A stretch of 64,000 bases of DNA from Peptoniphilus genitalis. GTDB taxonomy: Bacteria > Bacillota > Clostridia > Tissierellales > Peptoniphilaceae. The stretch is from the NCBI RefSeq assembly GCF_023614525.1, contig NZ_CP097885.1, positions 432,501-496,500 of the forward strand, read 5' to 3'. How positions within the stretch are numbered: the first letter of the stretch is position 1; every line of letters starts with the position of its first letter. The notes beneath the pieces were generated by a model that saw only the letters and a program-made list of their open reading frames with translations, had not been told where the DNA came from and ran no database searches. This document shows, piece by piece, positions 52,635 to 61,701 of the stretch. A program made the translations under genes and the position numbers.

Positions 52635-53579
52635 CAAATTAAAATAGTTCATTAGGGATATGCCTACAGGATAAGTAATAATACTCATGATAAAAGAAAG
52701 AGTTATTACCTTTGAAGCAAATTCATGATCTGACTTCATCTGCTTTGTAAAGATAAAGCAGTTGGCTGCGCATGGAGTTGCCCAAAACACATAGGCTATT
52801 CCCAGCTCCATATTTGTAAATCCTAGCTTAACTCCCACTGGTATAAGAATAAGCGGAGCTAAAACTGTCTTTATAAAGGCTGATGTGAACATGATCTTAA
52901 AGTCTGACCTTGATGATTCAAAGTTTAGACTTGCCCCAATTAATATAAGGGACATTGGTGTTGAAATCTTTGCCACCATTTCTATCGCCTTATCCACTCC
53001 TTGATAGACTGGTAGGTTTAAGAAGTTAAATATTGCACCAAAGACTACACCAGCAATCATTGGGTTCTTAATAATTTTTATAAGAATATTAGAAATAGAA
53101 ATTGACTTGTCTTCTGACTCAGAATAATAAGTCAAGAGGACTATAGCAGCTATGTTATAAAGAGTAAGTCCAAAGGCAATTATTACTATCATGTGTTCCA
53201 TTGAAGGAGCTCCATTATAAATTATGTCTAAAATGGGAAAGCCAACGTAAACGAAGTTGGACCTATAGGCACAGTGAACGAAGGCAGATAATTTTCTCCT
53301 GTCTTTGATACTCATAGACTTACCTATTATAAGAGAAATAAAAATAACAAAAATAACTCCCAAAAGAATATAGGCAACATATTTTGGATGAAGGGACTCA
53401 ATCCTTGCATTCTTTATGTCATAAAATAATTTAAAGGGCAAGGCCATGTAAAAGACTATCCATGTTCCCTTGTCTACGAAATTGTTGTCAATGTATCCTT
53501 TTTGTTTTGCAAAGTATCCAAGTAGCAAAACTATAAACACGGGCGATACAATATTAAAACCCATAAGTAAGTTACTCAT
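52626..53579 (-). CDS. AEC-family (auxin efflux carrier-like) transporter
   Basis: This 317-aa protein has about ten membrane helices in the AEC pattern: FNIVSPVFIVLLLGYFAKQKGYI at the start and a central hydrophilic linker. The C-terminal half repeats the fold (MSLILIGASLNFESSR; FWATPCAANCFIFTKQM). Bacterial members move small organic acids such as malate; the substrate here is unknown. It lies directly upstream of the metK riboswitch in the same direction. Confidence 0.85.
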   Translation of the reverse strand: MSNLLMGFNIVSPVFIVLLLGYFAKQKGYIDNNFVDKGTWIVFYMALPFKLFYDIKNARIESLHPKYVAYILLGVIFVIFISLIIGKSMSIKDRRKLSAFVHCAYRSNFVYVGFPILDIIYNGAPSMEHMIVIIAFGLTLYNIAAIVLLTYYSESEDKSISISNILIKIIKNPMIAGVVFGAIFNFLNLPVYQGVDKAIEMVAKISTPMSLILIGASLNFESSRSDFKIMFTSAFIKTVLAPLILIPVGVKLGFTNMELGIAYVFWATPCAANCFIFTKQMKSDHEFASKVITLSFIMSIITYPVGISLMNYFNLLH

Positions 53580-53617
53580 AAAATCACCATATTAAATTAT
53601 AGGGTAAATATTTAGGC

Positions 53618-53646
53618 TTGTCGAGGGCAATCTTTTAAAATACAAT
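53618..53646 (+). promoter_or_regulatory. Promoter of the stalk-domain protein gene
   Basis: TTGTCG (53618-53623), 17-bp spacer, TACAAT (53641-53646), 20 bp before the ATG with AGGAGG between. Confidence 0.65.
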
Positions 53647-53665
53647 AGACCTAGGAGGTCATGTT

Positions 53666-54568
53666 ATGAAAAAAATATTATCTATAGGGCTTACGTCCCT
53701 TGTTTTAATTACAAATGTTTTTGCTGGCGCAAAAGTTTCTAGTCAAAGCGTCTACGTAGATGGAAAAGACACTGGCGTTAAGGGCTACAACATTAACGAC
53801 AACAACTACTTTAAGTTAAGAGACATTGCAGCACTACTTGATGGAAAGGACGCTGAGTTTAATGTTTCTTACGACAATGACAGAGAAGCTGTTATGATTA
53901 CGAGCAAGTCTGACTACAAGAAAACTGAAAATGATCTAGTAGCTTTAAAGGACAGCGACAGTGAAATAAAAAAATCAACTCACAAGGTTTTTGTAAATGG
54001 AGTTAGACATTCCTTTAGCGTCTACACAATTGACGGCTACAATTATTTTCAATTGAGACAACTTGGCAAGACAATTGGTTTTGACGTCAACTTTGACGAA
54101 AAAAATAATTCTGTCCTAATTGATTCAAAAGCAATTCCTGGTCGATCCCTTGTCAACCACCAAGTCGATGTAAAAATTGTTGACTACGCAACTGACTACG
54201 AAGAAAAGAACTTAGACATTTTAAAGGACCCTCTTCTTGACATTTCAAAATTTCTTGCTAATATTAAAAACGAAGTACTTGCAACAGCTGAAGAAGGCAA
54301 GCTTAGTGGCGAATCAATTTATGTTAAGTCAGAAAATATTGTAGAAGTCCTACCAACTTCTGCTAAGTACAATGGCAAGCTAACTTACACTCCTTATATT
54401 AAGATTGACCAAGGAGATAAGTCTGAAGTCTTTCCTTATGAAAAGGAATTCGAAGTTGCAAAAACTTTGACATCAAAGGGCTTTGACTCCACAAGCGAAT
54501 TTGAAATTAGCCTTGGAGCAAAGAGCAAGGATCATTTTGTTAAGTACTCATCTTTTAAGTATAAATAA
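53666..54568 (+). CDS. Secreted stalk-domain (copper-amine-oxidase-N-like) protein
   Basis: This 300-aa protein has a signal peptide (residues 1-21, ending VFAGA). Two stalk repeats follow: VYVDGKDTGVKGYNI...NYFKLRDIAALL (about 28-90) and VFVNGVRHSFSVYTI...NYFQLRQLGKTI (about 105-160). A C-terminal region without a known domain follows. These beta-rich repeats are common in secreted proteins of Tissierellia and Clostridia and are not enzymatic by themselves. The same domain ends the LRR protein of the conjugative element. Function unknown; an envelope role is likely. Confidence 0.75.
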   Translation: MKKILSIGLTSLVLITNVFAGAKVSSQSVYVDGKDTGVKGYNINDNNYFKLRDIAALLDGKDAEFNVSYDNDREAVMITSKSDYKKTENDLVALKDSDSEIKKSTHKVFVNGVRHSFSVYTIDGYNYFQLRQLGKTIGFDVNFDEKNNSVLIDSKAIPGRSLVNHQVDVKIVDYATDYEEKNLDILKDPLLDISKFLANIKNEVLATAEEGKLSGESIYVKSENIVEVLPTSAKYNGKLTYTPYIKIDQGDKSEVFPYEKEFEVAKTLTSKGFDSTSEFEISLGAKSKDHFVKYSSFKYK

Positions 54569-54601
54569 TTTTGGGTATATTAAATATGGAGGTGTTAGTA
54601 A

Positions 54602-54811
54602 ATGGAAATTAAAAAAGATATGTTAATCGGACAAATTCTTGCAGAAAAACCTGAATCAATTGGTACCCTAATGAGTTTTGGAATGGGATGTATCATGTGC
54701 CCATCTTCTCAAATGGAAAGTCTTGAAGAAGCAGCAATGGTTCATGGTATAGATCCCAATATGCTTGTAGCTGCTCTTAACGAAGATAGCAAAGAAGAAG
54801 CAGAAGCTTAA
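54602..54811 (+). CDS. DUF1858-domain protein
   Basis: This 69-aa protein reads MLIGQILAEKPESIGTLMSFGMGC.MCPSS and LEEAAMVHGIDPNMLVAAL. It is the DUF1858 pattern, related to the N-terminal domain of ScdA-type iron-sulfur repair proteins. The paired cysteines (GCIMCP) probably bind metal or a cluster. A GGAGG site precedes it. It is the second gene after the stalk protein and is followed by a strong terminator. Confidence 0.85.
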   Translation: MEIKKDMLIGQILAEKPESIGTLMSFGMGCIMCPSSQMESLEEAAMVHGIDPNMLVAALNEDSKEEAEA

Positions 54812-54826
54812 TCTAAGCTTAAACTT

Positions 54827-54853
54827 GAAGAGGCAGGAGCCTCTTCTTTTTTT
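54827..54853 (+). terminator. Terminator after the DUF1858 gene
   Basis: Perfect stem GAAGAGGC/GCCTCTTC with a four-base loop followed by seven T. Confidence 0.92.
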
Positions 54854-54889
54854 ACATAAACACTTTAATGATTTAATAAGGAGATAATT

Positions 54890-56890
54890 ATGAAAAAGAA
54901 ATTAATTTATGCCCTCTCCCTAGCCCTTCTTGTGGGTCCTGTTATGGCTTCAGTTGAAAAGGCTAACTACAATCCAACAGATGAGGCAGTGTCAGTTGAC
55001 ATAACAAAGAAAGAAAAAGAAAAAGTTGAGGATATAAAAGAAAAATTTAATATCACAGAGGCCTATGAAGATTTTAATTTAATTAAGGAACCAATAAATT
55101 CTGACAAAGTGTCTACTTATTATTTGAATAAAAAAGCAAAGAACAAAACCATTGACTCCTACCAATGGTCTGACGAAAAATTAGGAAACTTACAAGTTGC
55201 CTACACAAGTGATGGCGACTTCTACTCTTATTCAAAATGGAGCAAGGATCAAGATGCCGATAAAAATTCTGAAAAAATTTCAAAAGATCAAGCTCAAAAA
55301 ATCGTAAAAGATAGGTTAGCAAAACTTATTCCAGACTTTGACAAAAAATATAAATTAAAAGATTTCTCTCTACAAGATGATGGAAAAGAATTAAATTTTT
55401 ACTATGAGAGACTAATCCATGGAATACCCCTTGCATCAGACTCTCTTTATGTAAATATTTCCCTAACTTCTAAGGAAATAAGAGATATTGAAATTAACTC
55501 CGACTTTGGACCTGCTACATCCTTCTTAAGTGATAAGGACTTTACAGACAAGGCCAAGTTAAGTCAAGAGAATGCAGAAAAAATATTTAGAGAAAAATTT
55601 CCACTTAGGCTTTCCTACAAGATTTCCAATGATGGCAAGTCTGTAGAGAAGGTCTATCATTCAGAAATTCTTGATATAGATGCAGAAGATGGGAAGCTTG
55701 TAAAAAATAATAATTTGGGATTTATGCCCTATGAGATGGATAAAGCTGCTGATGCTGCAGGTCTAACTGATGTAGAAATTAAAAAGATTGACGGCCTAAA
55801 GGACTTAAAGAAAAAATCTCAAGCCAAGAAAAGAGCCTATGAAATTGCTGGCGATGGCTATCAAGTTACATCAATCTCTTTAAACTCTGACAAGGACAAT
55901 TACTATTACAATATAAATTTAGAAAAAGATAAAAATTATGGCAACATCACTCTTAATGCCAAGAACTTAAATCTTGTTTCCCTAGATTTATGGTCTGATA
56001 GAAAAGTTTACAATAATAAAATCAAAGAAGAAGATGCCAAGAAACTTGCCCTAGGCTTCTTAGAAAAATATGGAGACAAGACTGAACTCAAACTAGATAA
56101 AATTTCAATTGACTCTTCTAAGATGGGGACTTCTATCTACATCCCAAGATATGTAAATAATCTTCCAGTCCTAAAAGAAGGTGTAAATATCTTTGTAGAC
56201 CAAGATAAGAAAATTTCTTCCTACGAGAGAACTTTTACAAAAGTTGATTTCTCTAAGGCAAGTGAAAATACTTTGACACAAGAAGAGGCCAACAAGATTT
56301 TCTTATCCTCTAAGAACTTTGGCTTAAAATATGTGATTACTGACAAGGGACCTAAACTTTTCTACGGAAATATAAAGGACTTCGACCCAGTCATTGGTCA
56401 AGATAAAATTCTTAGAGACTATAATGGCGAGATTATTAACTTTAAGGAACAAATCTCCTATTCTGACCTTAATAAGGCAAGGGATAAGAATGCCATCCTC
56501 TTCTTAAAAGATATGGAAATTGGTTTAATAGGAAGAAATCTTTCAGACAAGATAACTTACCAAGATTTTGTTAAACTTTTAAATGGTCCTAATGGAATGA
56601 ACTCCTCCTACATGGATAATTTTGGACTTGACCTTGAAAAATTAAAGGACAAAAATATTTTAGAAAAGGATGTCGTTAAGACTCTTGTGACAAAAAATAA
56701 TCTTGAAAAATTTACAAAAGCCAAGGGAATTTTTAAAGAGGACATCTTTAAAAATCAAAAATCCTTGGGCGACTACGAATCTTATTATATAATTGCCAAG
56801 GGCTTCGGCTATATTGATGGCGACATAGATCCTAACAAGGAAATGACCCTTGAAGAAATCCTATATTTAATCTATAACTCAATGAAGTAA
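54890..56890 (+). CDS. Secreted YcdB/YcdC-domain protein with SLH-like tail
   Basis: This 666-aa protein has a signal peptide (residues 1-20, ending VMASV). Repeated PepSY/YcdB-like units follow: KISKDQAQKIVKDRLAKLIPD near 130, KLSQENAEKIFREKFP near 225, IKEEDAKKLALGFLEKYG near 380, TLTQEEANKIFLSS near 465. The last 150 residues resemble degenerate S-layer-homology units (GFGYIDGDIDPNKEMTLEEILYLIY). It probably stays at the cell surface. No catalytic residues recognised. It ends in a hairpin that overlaps the ribosome-binding site of the next gene. Confidence 0.7.
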   Translation: MKKKLIYALSLALLVGPVMASVEKANYNPTDEAVSVDITKKEKEKVEDIKEKFNITEAYEDFNLIKEPINSDKVSTYYLNKKAKNKTIDSYQWSDEKLGNLQVAYTSDGDFYSYSKWSKDQDADKNSEKISKDQAQKIVKDRLAKLIPDFDKKYKLKDFSLQDDGKELNFYYERLIHGIPLASDSLYVNISLTSKEIRDIEINSDFGPATSFLSDKDFTDKAKLSQENAEKIFREKFPLRLSYKISNDGKSVEKVYHSEILDIDAEDGKLVKNNNLGFMPYEMDKAADAAGLTDVEIKKIDGLKDLKKKSQAKKRAYEIAGDGYQVTSISLNSDKDNYYYNINLEKDKNYGNITLNAKNLNLVSLDLWSDRKVYNNKIKEEDAKKLALGFLEKYGDKTELKLDKISIDSSKMGTSIYIPRYVNNLPVLKEGVNIFVDQDKKISSYERTFTKVDFSKASENTLTQEEANKIFLSSKNFGLKYVITDKGPKLFYGNIKDFDPVIGQDKILRDYNGEIINFKEQISYSDLNKARDKNAILFLKDMEIGLIGRNLSDKITYQDFVKLLNGPNGMNSSYMDNFGLDLEKLKDKNILEKDVVKTLVTKNNLEKFTKAKGIFKEDIFKNQKSLGDYESYYIIAKGFGYIDGDIDPNKEMTLEEILYLIYNSMK

Positions 56891-56916
56891 TTGTAATTCT
56901 TTTGTAATTGCATCTT

Positions 56917-56954
56917 ACCTCCCACTGATGTATATTATCAATGGGAGGTTTTTT
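56917..56954 (+). terminator. Terminator whose 3' arm contains the deacetylase Shine-Dalgarno
   Basis: Arms 56917-56929 and 56937-56949 (ACCTCCCACTGAT / ATCAATGGGAGGT) pair at 12 of 13 positions around a 7-nt loop and are followed by six T. The GGGAGG in the second arm is the ribosome-binding site of the deacetylase, whose ATG is at 56955. The same hairpin can therefore end transcription and hide the start site. Confidence 0.85.
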
Positions 56955-57965
56955 ATGACCCAAACAAGCTACGAAAGAAAAAAAAGATTAAGAAGACAAA
57001 AGGCTAGAAGAAAGAAGAGAATTAGACAAACTATTTCAATTTCAATTTTTGTCTTAGTACTTATTTTTATATTTTCAAAAATCTTTTCTGGAATAAAACA
57101 TTCAAAAGACACAGAAGTTTCACCTGCCCTAATGTGGTACTACACAAATGAAATTTACAAGGACAGGCCAAGGCCAATCTTTTATGAAAAAGAATACATC
57201 TCCAATGTTGCCTTGGACAAATTAAGTAAAATGGAAGATGAATTTATAGTCAAGGGATCCAACCACCTAAAGAAGGTTGATAAGTATGCCTATGACGCAA
57301 AAAAAATTCGTGACTTCACAGTCCACCAAAACTACAAAGGAGAAAAGAAAATTGTATTCTTGACCTTTGACGATGGACCTAATAACGAAATCACTCCACA
57401 AGTTCTAAACATTTTAAAGAAGGAAAATGCTCGTGCAACCTTCTTCCTTGTTGGCAAGTCTATTGGCGACAAGACTGCAGGACGTGTAAGAGAAATTCTA
57501 GCAAATGGTAATGCCATTGCCACTCACTCCTTCACCCACGACTACGACTACCTCTACCCAGGAAGAACTGTAAATGTTGAAAGAGTTTATGATGAAATAG
57601 AAAAGACTAATGAAAGACTTCAAAATATTTTAGGCGATGATTTTCATTCTAAGGTCTTTAGGTATCCAGGCGGCGAAATGTCATGGAACAACACAGAGGC
57701 TTGCAATTCTTATCTAGCATCAAAAGATATAAATTGGATTGATTGGAACTGCCTTGTTGGTGATGCAGAGAAAAAATCTGTGAGACCAACAACAATCCAA
57801 GGTCAAATAGAATATCTTGACAAGTCACTTAACGAAAATAAGAACACAAAAATTGCAGTTGTTCTTTCCCACGATGCAATGAACAAACAACTAACAGCCG
57901 ACTCCCTATCAGAAGTTATAAAATACTTCAGAGACAGGGACTATGAATTTGGACTTTTAAAATAA
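56955..57965 (+). CDS. Membrane-anchored polysaccharide deacetylase (NodB/PgdA type)
   Basis: This protein of about 336 aa has a strongly basic cytoplasmic start (KKRLRRQKARRKKRIRQ), one membrane helix (ISIFVLVLIFIFSKIF, residues 28-45) and an extracellular NodB domain. The domain has TFDDGP near 137, the metal ligands in THSFTH near 191, RYPGG near 237, and DWNCLVGDA and VLSHDA further on. It probably removes acetyl groups from peptidoglycan GlcNAc, giving lysozyme resistance. The start chosen is ATG 56955, after GGGAGG; the in-frame start nine codons earlier lies inside the hairpin. Confidence 0.88.
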   Translation: MTQTSYERKKRLRRQKARRKKRIRQTISISIFVLVLIFIFSKIFSGIKHSKDTEVSPALMWYYTNEIYKDRPRPIFYEKEYISNVALDKLSKMEDEFIVKGSNHLKKVDKYAYDAKKIRDFTVHQNYKGEKKIVFLTFDDGPNNEITPQVLNILKKENARATFFLVGKSIGDKTAGRVREILANGNAIATHSFTHDYDYLYPGRTVNVERVYDEIEKTNERLQNILGDDFHSKVFRYPGGEMSWNNTEACNSYLASKDINWIDWNCLVGDAEKKSVRPTTIQGQIEYLDKSLNENKNTKIAVVLSHDAMNKQLTADSLSEVIKYFRDRDYEFGLLK

Positions 57966-57990
57966 TTCCAAATTTCTACAAGAAGTTCAT

Positions 57991-58030
57991 AAAAAAAAAG
58001 AGGACTGATTTTATTTTCAGTCCTCTTTTT
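57991..58030. terminator. Bidirectional terminator
   Basis: Perfect 10-bp stem AGAGGACTGA/TCAGTCCTCT with an A run before and a T run after. It serves the deacetylase gene on the plus strand and the small membrane-protein gene on the minus strand. Confidence 0.92.
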
Positions 58031-58078
58031 ATTTGCCATAAATTCTTATTAATTAAAGCAAGATTATTTATTTTTAAA

Positions 58079-58420
58079 TTAAACTAAGCCCCTTTTTATC
58101 AAGTAGATTAAAACAAATAGGCTGACAAAGGCCAGTATATAAGAAAATAATATATACACAATAAATAAAGACTTTCCACTTTTCTCATCTAGACTTCCAA
58201 GGATAAATAGGCTGGGTAAAAAAGATAAAAAACTAAGATAGGTATAGATAATAAGAAGAACTTCAATAAAAATAGTATTTATATTATCAATAAAAATATA
58301 AGCCCAACCCAAGCTTAAAAAAATTATAAAGGCATGAATTAAAATCCTATAAATTATATTAGATCTTTTAGGATACTGCCAAAGAATTATTTGTAAAAAT
58401 TTTTTTATATTTTTTGTCAA
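58079..58420 (-). CDS. Small membrane protein, unknown
   Basis: This 113-aa protein has three or four hydrophobic segments (ILIHAFIIFLSLGWAYIFI, IFIEVLLIIYTYLSFLSFLP, YILFSYILAFVSLFVLIYLI). No family recognised. The start is a TTG with a weak GGTGGGG upstream; no ATG is in frame near the beginning. It is a single gene between two terminators, and expression is uncertain. Confidence 0.5.
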   Translation of the reverse strand: MTKNIKKFLQIILWQYPKRSNIIYRILIHAFIIFLSLGWAYIFIDNINTIFIEVLLIIYTYLSFLSFLPSLFILGSLDEKSGKSLFIVYILFSYILAFVSLFVLIYLIKRGLV

Positions 58421-58532
58421 CTATAACCCCACCTAGAAATTATTTGTAAAAATATTATAGTATATTAAATAAAAAATTATCTACCATTAAAATATTTAAA
58501 ATTATTTTCTTAAAGGATTTTGTCTTGAGTTT

Positions 58533-58571
58533 AAAATAAAAATAGGACTAATCTCTATGACTAGTCCTATT
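58533..58571 (-). terminator. Terminator of the SLH protein-gltX operon
   Basis: Perfect 10-bp stem AATAGGACTA/TAGTCCTATT with A/T runs on both sides, just after the gltX stop. Confidence 0.9.
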
Positions 58572-58577
58572 TTTTTA

Positions 58578-60053
58578 TTAAAGTGAATTTTTTATTTTTT
58601 CTGCTCTTTCAATAAGTTTGTCTTTTCCTAATAGGTAAAGAATATTTTGCATTTCTGGTCCGTGAACATTTCCAGATATTGCAGCTCTTACTGGCATGTA
58701 AAGTTGCTTGCCCTTTACTCCAGAGTCCTTTTGAACTTCCTTCATTAGTCCCTTAGCAGTTTCCATGTCAATTTCATCGTGTGATTTTACAATCTTTATA
58801 AAGGAATCAAGAAGTCCTGGCACGTGTTCTTGTGCTAATTCTTCTTTTGCGGCATCTTCTGTGATTTCAATGTCGCCAAATAAGAACTTAATGTGTCCTG
58901 GAATATCTTCTAACTTGTCACAAGCTTCTCTCACTGTGTCTATTAAGATCTTGTACCATTCAAAGTTGTCCCTAATTTCTTCTTCACTTAAAAGACCTGA
59001 CTCAGTTACAAATGGAATTGCAAGTTCAGCAAGTTTTTCTAGGTCATAGGACTTCATGTAGTGAGAGTTAACCCAGTTTAACTTGTCAGTGTCAAAGATT
59101 CCTCCAGACTTTCCTACCCTGTCAAAGGAGAATTTTTCTACTAACTCATCTAGGGACATAATTTCTTCTCCATCTTCTGGAGACCAGCCAACAAGTGCAA
59201 GATAGTTTACAATTCCTTCTGGTAGGTAGCCCCTCTTCTTAAAGTCTTCTACGGAAACATCTCCCTGTCTCTTAGAAAGTTTTTTTCTGTCCTTATTTAA
59301 AACTGTTGGAAGGTGAACAAATTCTGGTGCCTCCCAACCAAGACATTCATAAAGATAAACGTGCTTTGGAGTTGATGGAAGCCATTCTTCTCCTCTAACA
59401 ATGTGAGTGATTCCCATTAGGTGGTCATCAACAATTACAGCCATGTGGTAAGTTGGGAAACCATCTGACTTCATTAATACTTGGTCGTCAATTTCATCAG
59501 TGTTAATTGTAACTTTTCCACGAACTGCATCGTTAAATGTGATGTCTTTGTTCTTTGGAAGTTTAAGTCTTACAACATAATCTTCGCCAGCTGCAATTCT
59601 CTTCTTAGCTTCTTCAAGAGGAATGCCACGGCAAAGTCCATCATACTTTGGCACCTTACCCTTAATTCTTTGTTCTTCTCTAAGATGATCTAATCTGTCC
59701 TTGGAGCAGAAGCAGTAGTAAGCGTGGCCATCTTCAATTAATTTATCAACATATTTTTTGTAGATGTCTAATCTTTCTGATTGGATGTAAGGTCCGCAGT
59801 CGCCAACTTCTGCTAGCTTGCCGTCCTTAACTACGACACCCTCGTCATGAGTTATACCTGCCCATTCAAGGGATTCAATTAGGTTTTCTATAGCACCTTC
59901 TACATATCTTGTCCTATCTGTATCTTCTATTCTCAAAACAAATTTGCCGCCATTTTTCTTTGCGAATAAGTAATTGTAAAGTGCTGTTCTCAAACCTCCA
60001 ATGTGAAGGTAACCTGTTGGTGATGGTGCAAATCTTAATTTAATATCTGACAT
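58578..60053 (-). CDS. gltX: Glutamyl-tRNA synthetase
   Basis: This 491-aa class I synthetase charges tRNA-Glu. The HIGH-type motif is FAPSPTGYLHIGGLRTALYN near residue 8. FVLRIEDTDRTR follows, and the KMSKS-type loop is DRKKLSKRQGD near 250. The anticodon-binding region covers the last 150 residues. The gene starts 17 bp after the SLH protein gene, too close for a T-box leader, so it shares that transcript. One gltX is seen; whether it also charges tRNA-Gln cannot be told. Confidence 0.96.
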   Translation of the reverse strand: MSDIKLRFAPSPTGYLHIGGLRTALYNYLFAKKNGGKFVLRIEDTDRTRYVEGAIENLIESLEWAGITHDEGVVVKDGKLAEVGDCGPYIQSERLDIYKKYVDKLIEDGHAYYCFCSKDRLDHLREEQRIKGKVPKYDGLCRGIPLEEAKKRIAAGEDYVVRLKLPKNKDITFNDAVRGKVTINTDEIDDQVLMKSDGFPTYHMAVIVDDHLMGITHIVRGEEWLPSTPKHVYLYECLGWEAPEFVHLPTVLNKDRKKLSKRQGDVSVEDFKKRGYLPEGIVNYLALVGWSPEDGEEIMSLDELVEKFSFDRVGKSGGIFDTDKLNWVNSHYMKSYDLEKLAELAIPFVTESGLLSEEEIRDNFEWYKILIDTVREACDKLEDIPGHIKFLFGDIEITEDAAKEELAQEHVPGLLDSFIKIVKSHDEIDMETAKGLMKEVQKDSGVKGKQLYMPVRAAISGNVHGPEMQNILYLLGKDKLIERAEKIKNSL

Positions 60054-60070
60054 TTTTTATTCCTTTCTAT

Positions 60071-61633
60071 TTACTTTGCTGTAATTTCTATAACTTGATA
60101 ATAAGCCCAGTGATTTCTATTTAAATCTTTAAATGGGTTCTTTGAATATTTATCTAAGAAAGACTTGTTAATCTTCCTATCTAAAATCTTGTTAAAAATT
60201 GTGGCAGCTTCTGCCCTTGTGATCTTATCATTTGGTTTGAATTCATTTTTTGATTTTCCAACCATAATTCCGTGACTTGACAAGGCATTTATAGCCTCAC
60301 TTGCCCAATAATTTTCCTTTACGTCCTTGAAATCAATTGGGTGCTTGCCCACATTTAATTTCAAATAATTTGCCATCATGCTGGCAAACTGTACCCTAGT
60401 CATTGGCTCATTTGGTTTAAAAGTTCCATCTTCATAACCAGAAATTAGGCCTCGTTTTTCTATAAAGACAATATTGTCGTAGAACCATTGACCCTCCTTC
60501 AAGTCGCTAAAGGAAGACTCGCCATTGGCCTTGGCTTTGTCGTCAATTAATCTCTTTAAAACTGAGGCAGCCTCTGCCCTTGTTATTTTCTCGTTTGGAG
60601 CGAACTTATCACTAGATATACCTGACATATATGGAAGTCTAATAAGGTCTATAGACTTTTGAAGTTCTGCAAGTGACTTATTTATTTCATCAGTTGAAAC
60701 TTCACTTTTAACTACAATATACTCAGCTGAGGCAATAGCTGCACGAATTCTTCTTTCATTTTGGATGCCTGCCTTAGCAGTTGAAAGACTTTTTGCAAAG
60801 TCCACATAGTCTGTTAACTTTTCAAGAGTTTTTATTGTGCTATAAGTTTCCAGTTCATCGTTATTTTCGTTAACAAGTTCTGTTGATTTTTTAGCCTCAA
60901 GCTTAGCCTTTACCATGTAATCAAGGCTTGCTTCCTTGTCCTTTGTAGTCGCAACTATCCTAAGTAAAGATCCTTCTTTTAAATCAAGACCTTGAAAGAT
61001 AAAGTTTCCCTTTTCATCAGCCTTAGTAGTGGCAACAAGTTTTTTATCAATGGCAAGTCTTAAGTCAGCATTTTTTTCTGTTGTGCCTTGGATTTCACTT
61101 GATCCATCATAAAGGTCCTTGATAGTCAAAACGCCATTTTGAGTTTTTGTTGATGACTCAAGATTTTTTTGGTCACTCTTAGTAGCTCCTTCCTTGTCCA
61201 CATAGGATAAGACAAAGGAGTTTTTTAAGTTAGAACTTGATCCAACGTCACTCTTTACCCTAGTAGAGATTTCTAGGTTTAGCCTGTCGCCCTTGATAAC
61301 AGAAAGGTCGTTGGCATTAATTGTAACAATGCTTTGGTCCTTTCCCTTAATGGAAGTTTCCCTAATGTCTAGCTTGCCTGCCACTTCCTTCTCGTCAATT
61401 AGCCTTGCTTCCTTGACTTCAAGTGCCTTATCAAACAAGAGAGTTACAGAAAAAGATGAATACTTTTCCTTGTAGTCTCTTGGCAAATTTACAATTAAAT
61501 TATACTTTAGATTATCGCCACTCTTAGCCTGAGATAAACCAGGTTGTTCTAGGACAACTTGGATGTCTTCAGCTGCAAATACATTTACAAAAAGAGTGAA
61601 AGTCATAAGAATGTATAAAAACAATTTTTTCAT
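60071..61633 (-). CDS. S-layer-homology (SLH) surface protein
   Basis: This 520-aa protein has a signal peptide (residues 1-20, ending VFAAE). A beta-rich cohesin- or Ig-like N-terminal region (about 22-240) and a helical linker (250-340) follow. SLH repeats then run to the end: DKFAPNEKITRAEAASVLKRL, FSDLKEGQWFYDNIVFIEKRGLI.., YEDGTFKPNEPMTRVQFASMM, FKDVKENYWASEAINAL and FKPNDKITRAEAATIFNKIL. SLH domains bind pyruvylated cell-wall polymers, so this is a non-covalently anchored wall protein. It is the first gene of an operon with gltX, an unusual partnership. Confidence 0.85.
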   Translation of the reverse strand: MKKLFLYILMTFTLFVNVFAAEDIQVVLEQPGLSQAKSGDNLKYNLIVNLPRDYKEKYSSFSVTLLFDKALEVKEARLIDEKEVAGKLDIRETSIKGKDQSIVTINANDLSVIKGDRLNLEISTRVKSDVGSSSNLKNSFVLSYVDKEGATKSDQKNLESSTKTQNGVLTIKDLYDGSSEIQGTTEKNADLRLAIDKKLVATTKADEKGNFIFQGLDLKEGSLLRIVATTKDKEASLDYMVKAKLEAKKSTELVNENNDELETYSTIKTLEKLTDYVDFAKSLSTAKAGIQNERRIRAAIASAEYIVVKSEVSTDEINKSLAELQKSIDLIRLPYMSGISSDKFAPNEKITRAEAASVLKRLIDDKAKANGESSFSDLKEGQWFYDNIVFIEKRGLISGYEDGTFKPNEPMTRVQFASMMANYLKLNVGKHPIDFKDVKENYWASEAINALSSHGIMVGKSKNEFKPNDKITRAEAATIFNKILDRKINKSFLDKYSKNPFKDLNRNHWAYYQVIEITAK

Positions 61634-61659
61634 AAGAACGCCCCCTTAATATATTTATA

Positions 61660-61688
61660 ATTATACTAAAGGGGCCTTAACAATTCAA
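61660..61688 (-). promoter_or_regulatory. Promoter of the SLH protein-gltX operon
   Basis: Minus-strand TTGAAT (61683-61688), 17-bp spacer, TATAAT (61660-61665). A CCCCTT/AAGGGG dyad joins the -10 region with the ribosome-binding site (about 61632-61674) and may be an operator. Confidence 0.7.
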
Positions 61689-61701
61689 TAAATGAGTATT
61701 T

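Noticed and set aside
54602-54811. DUF1858 protein as a small toxin or bacteriocin
   Set aside because: The fold pattern and cysteine placement match DUF1858; there is no leader, immunity gene or transporter alongside.
35590-60070. T-box leaders for lysS and gltX
   Set aside because: lysS follows greA by 10 bp and gltX follows the SLH gene by 17 bp; there is no space for a T-box and no T-box consensus was seen.
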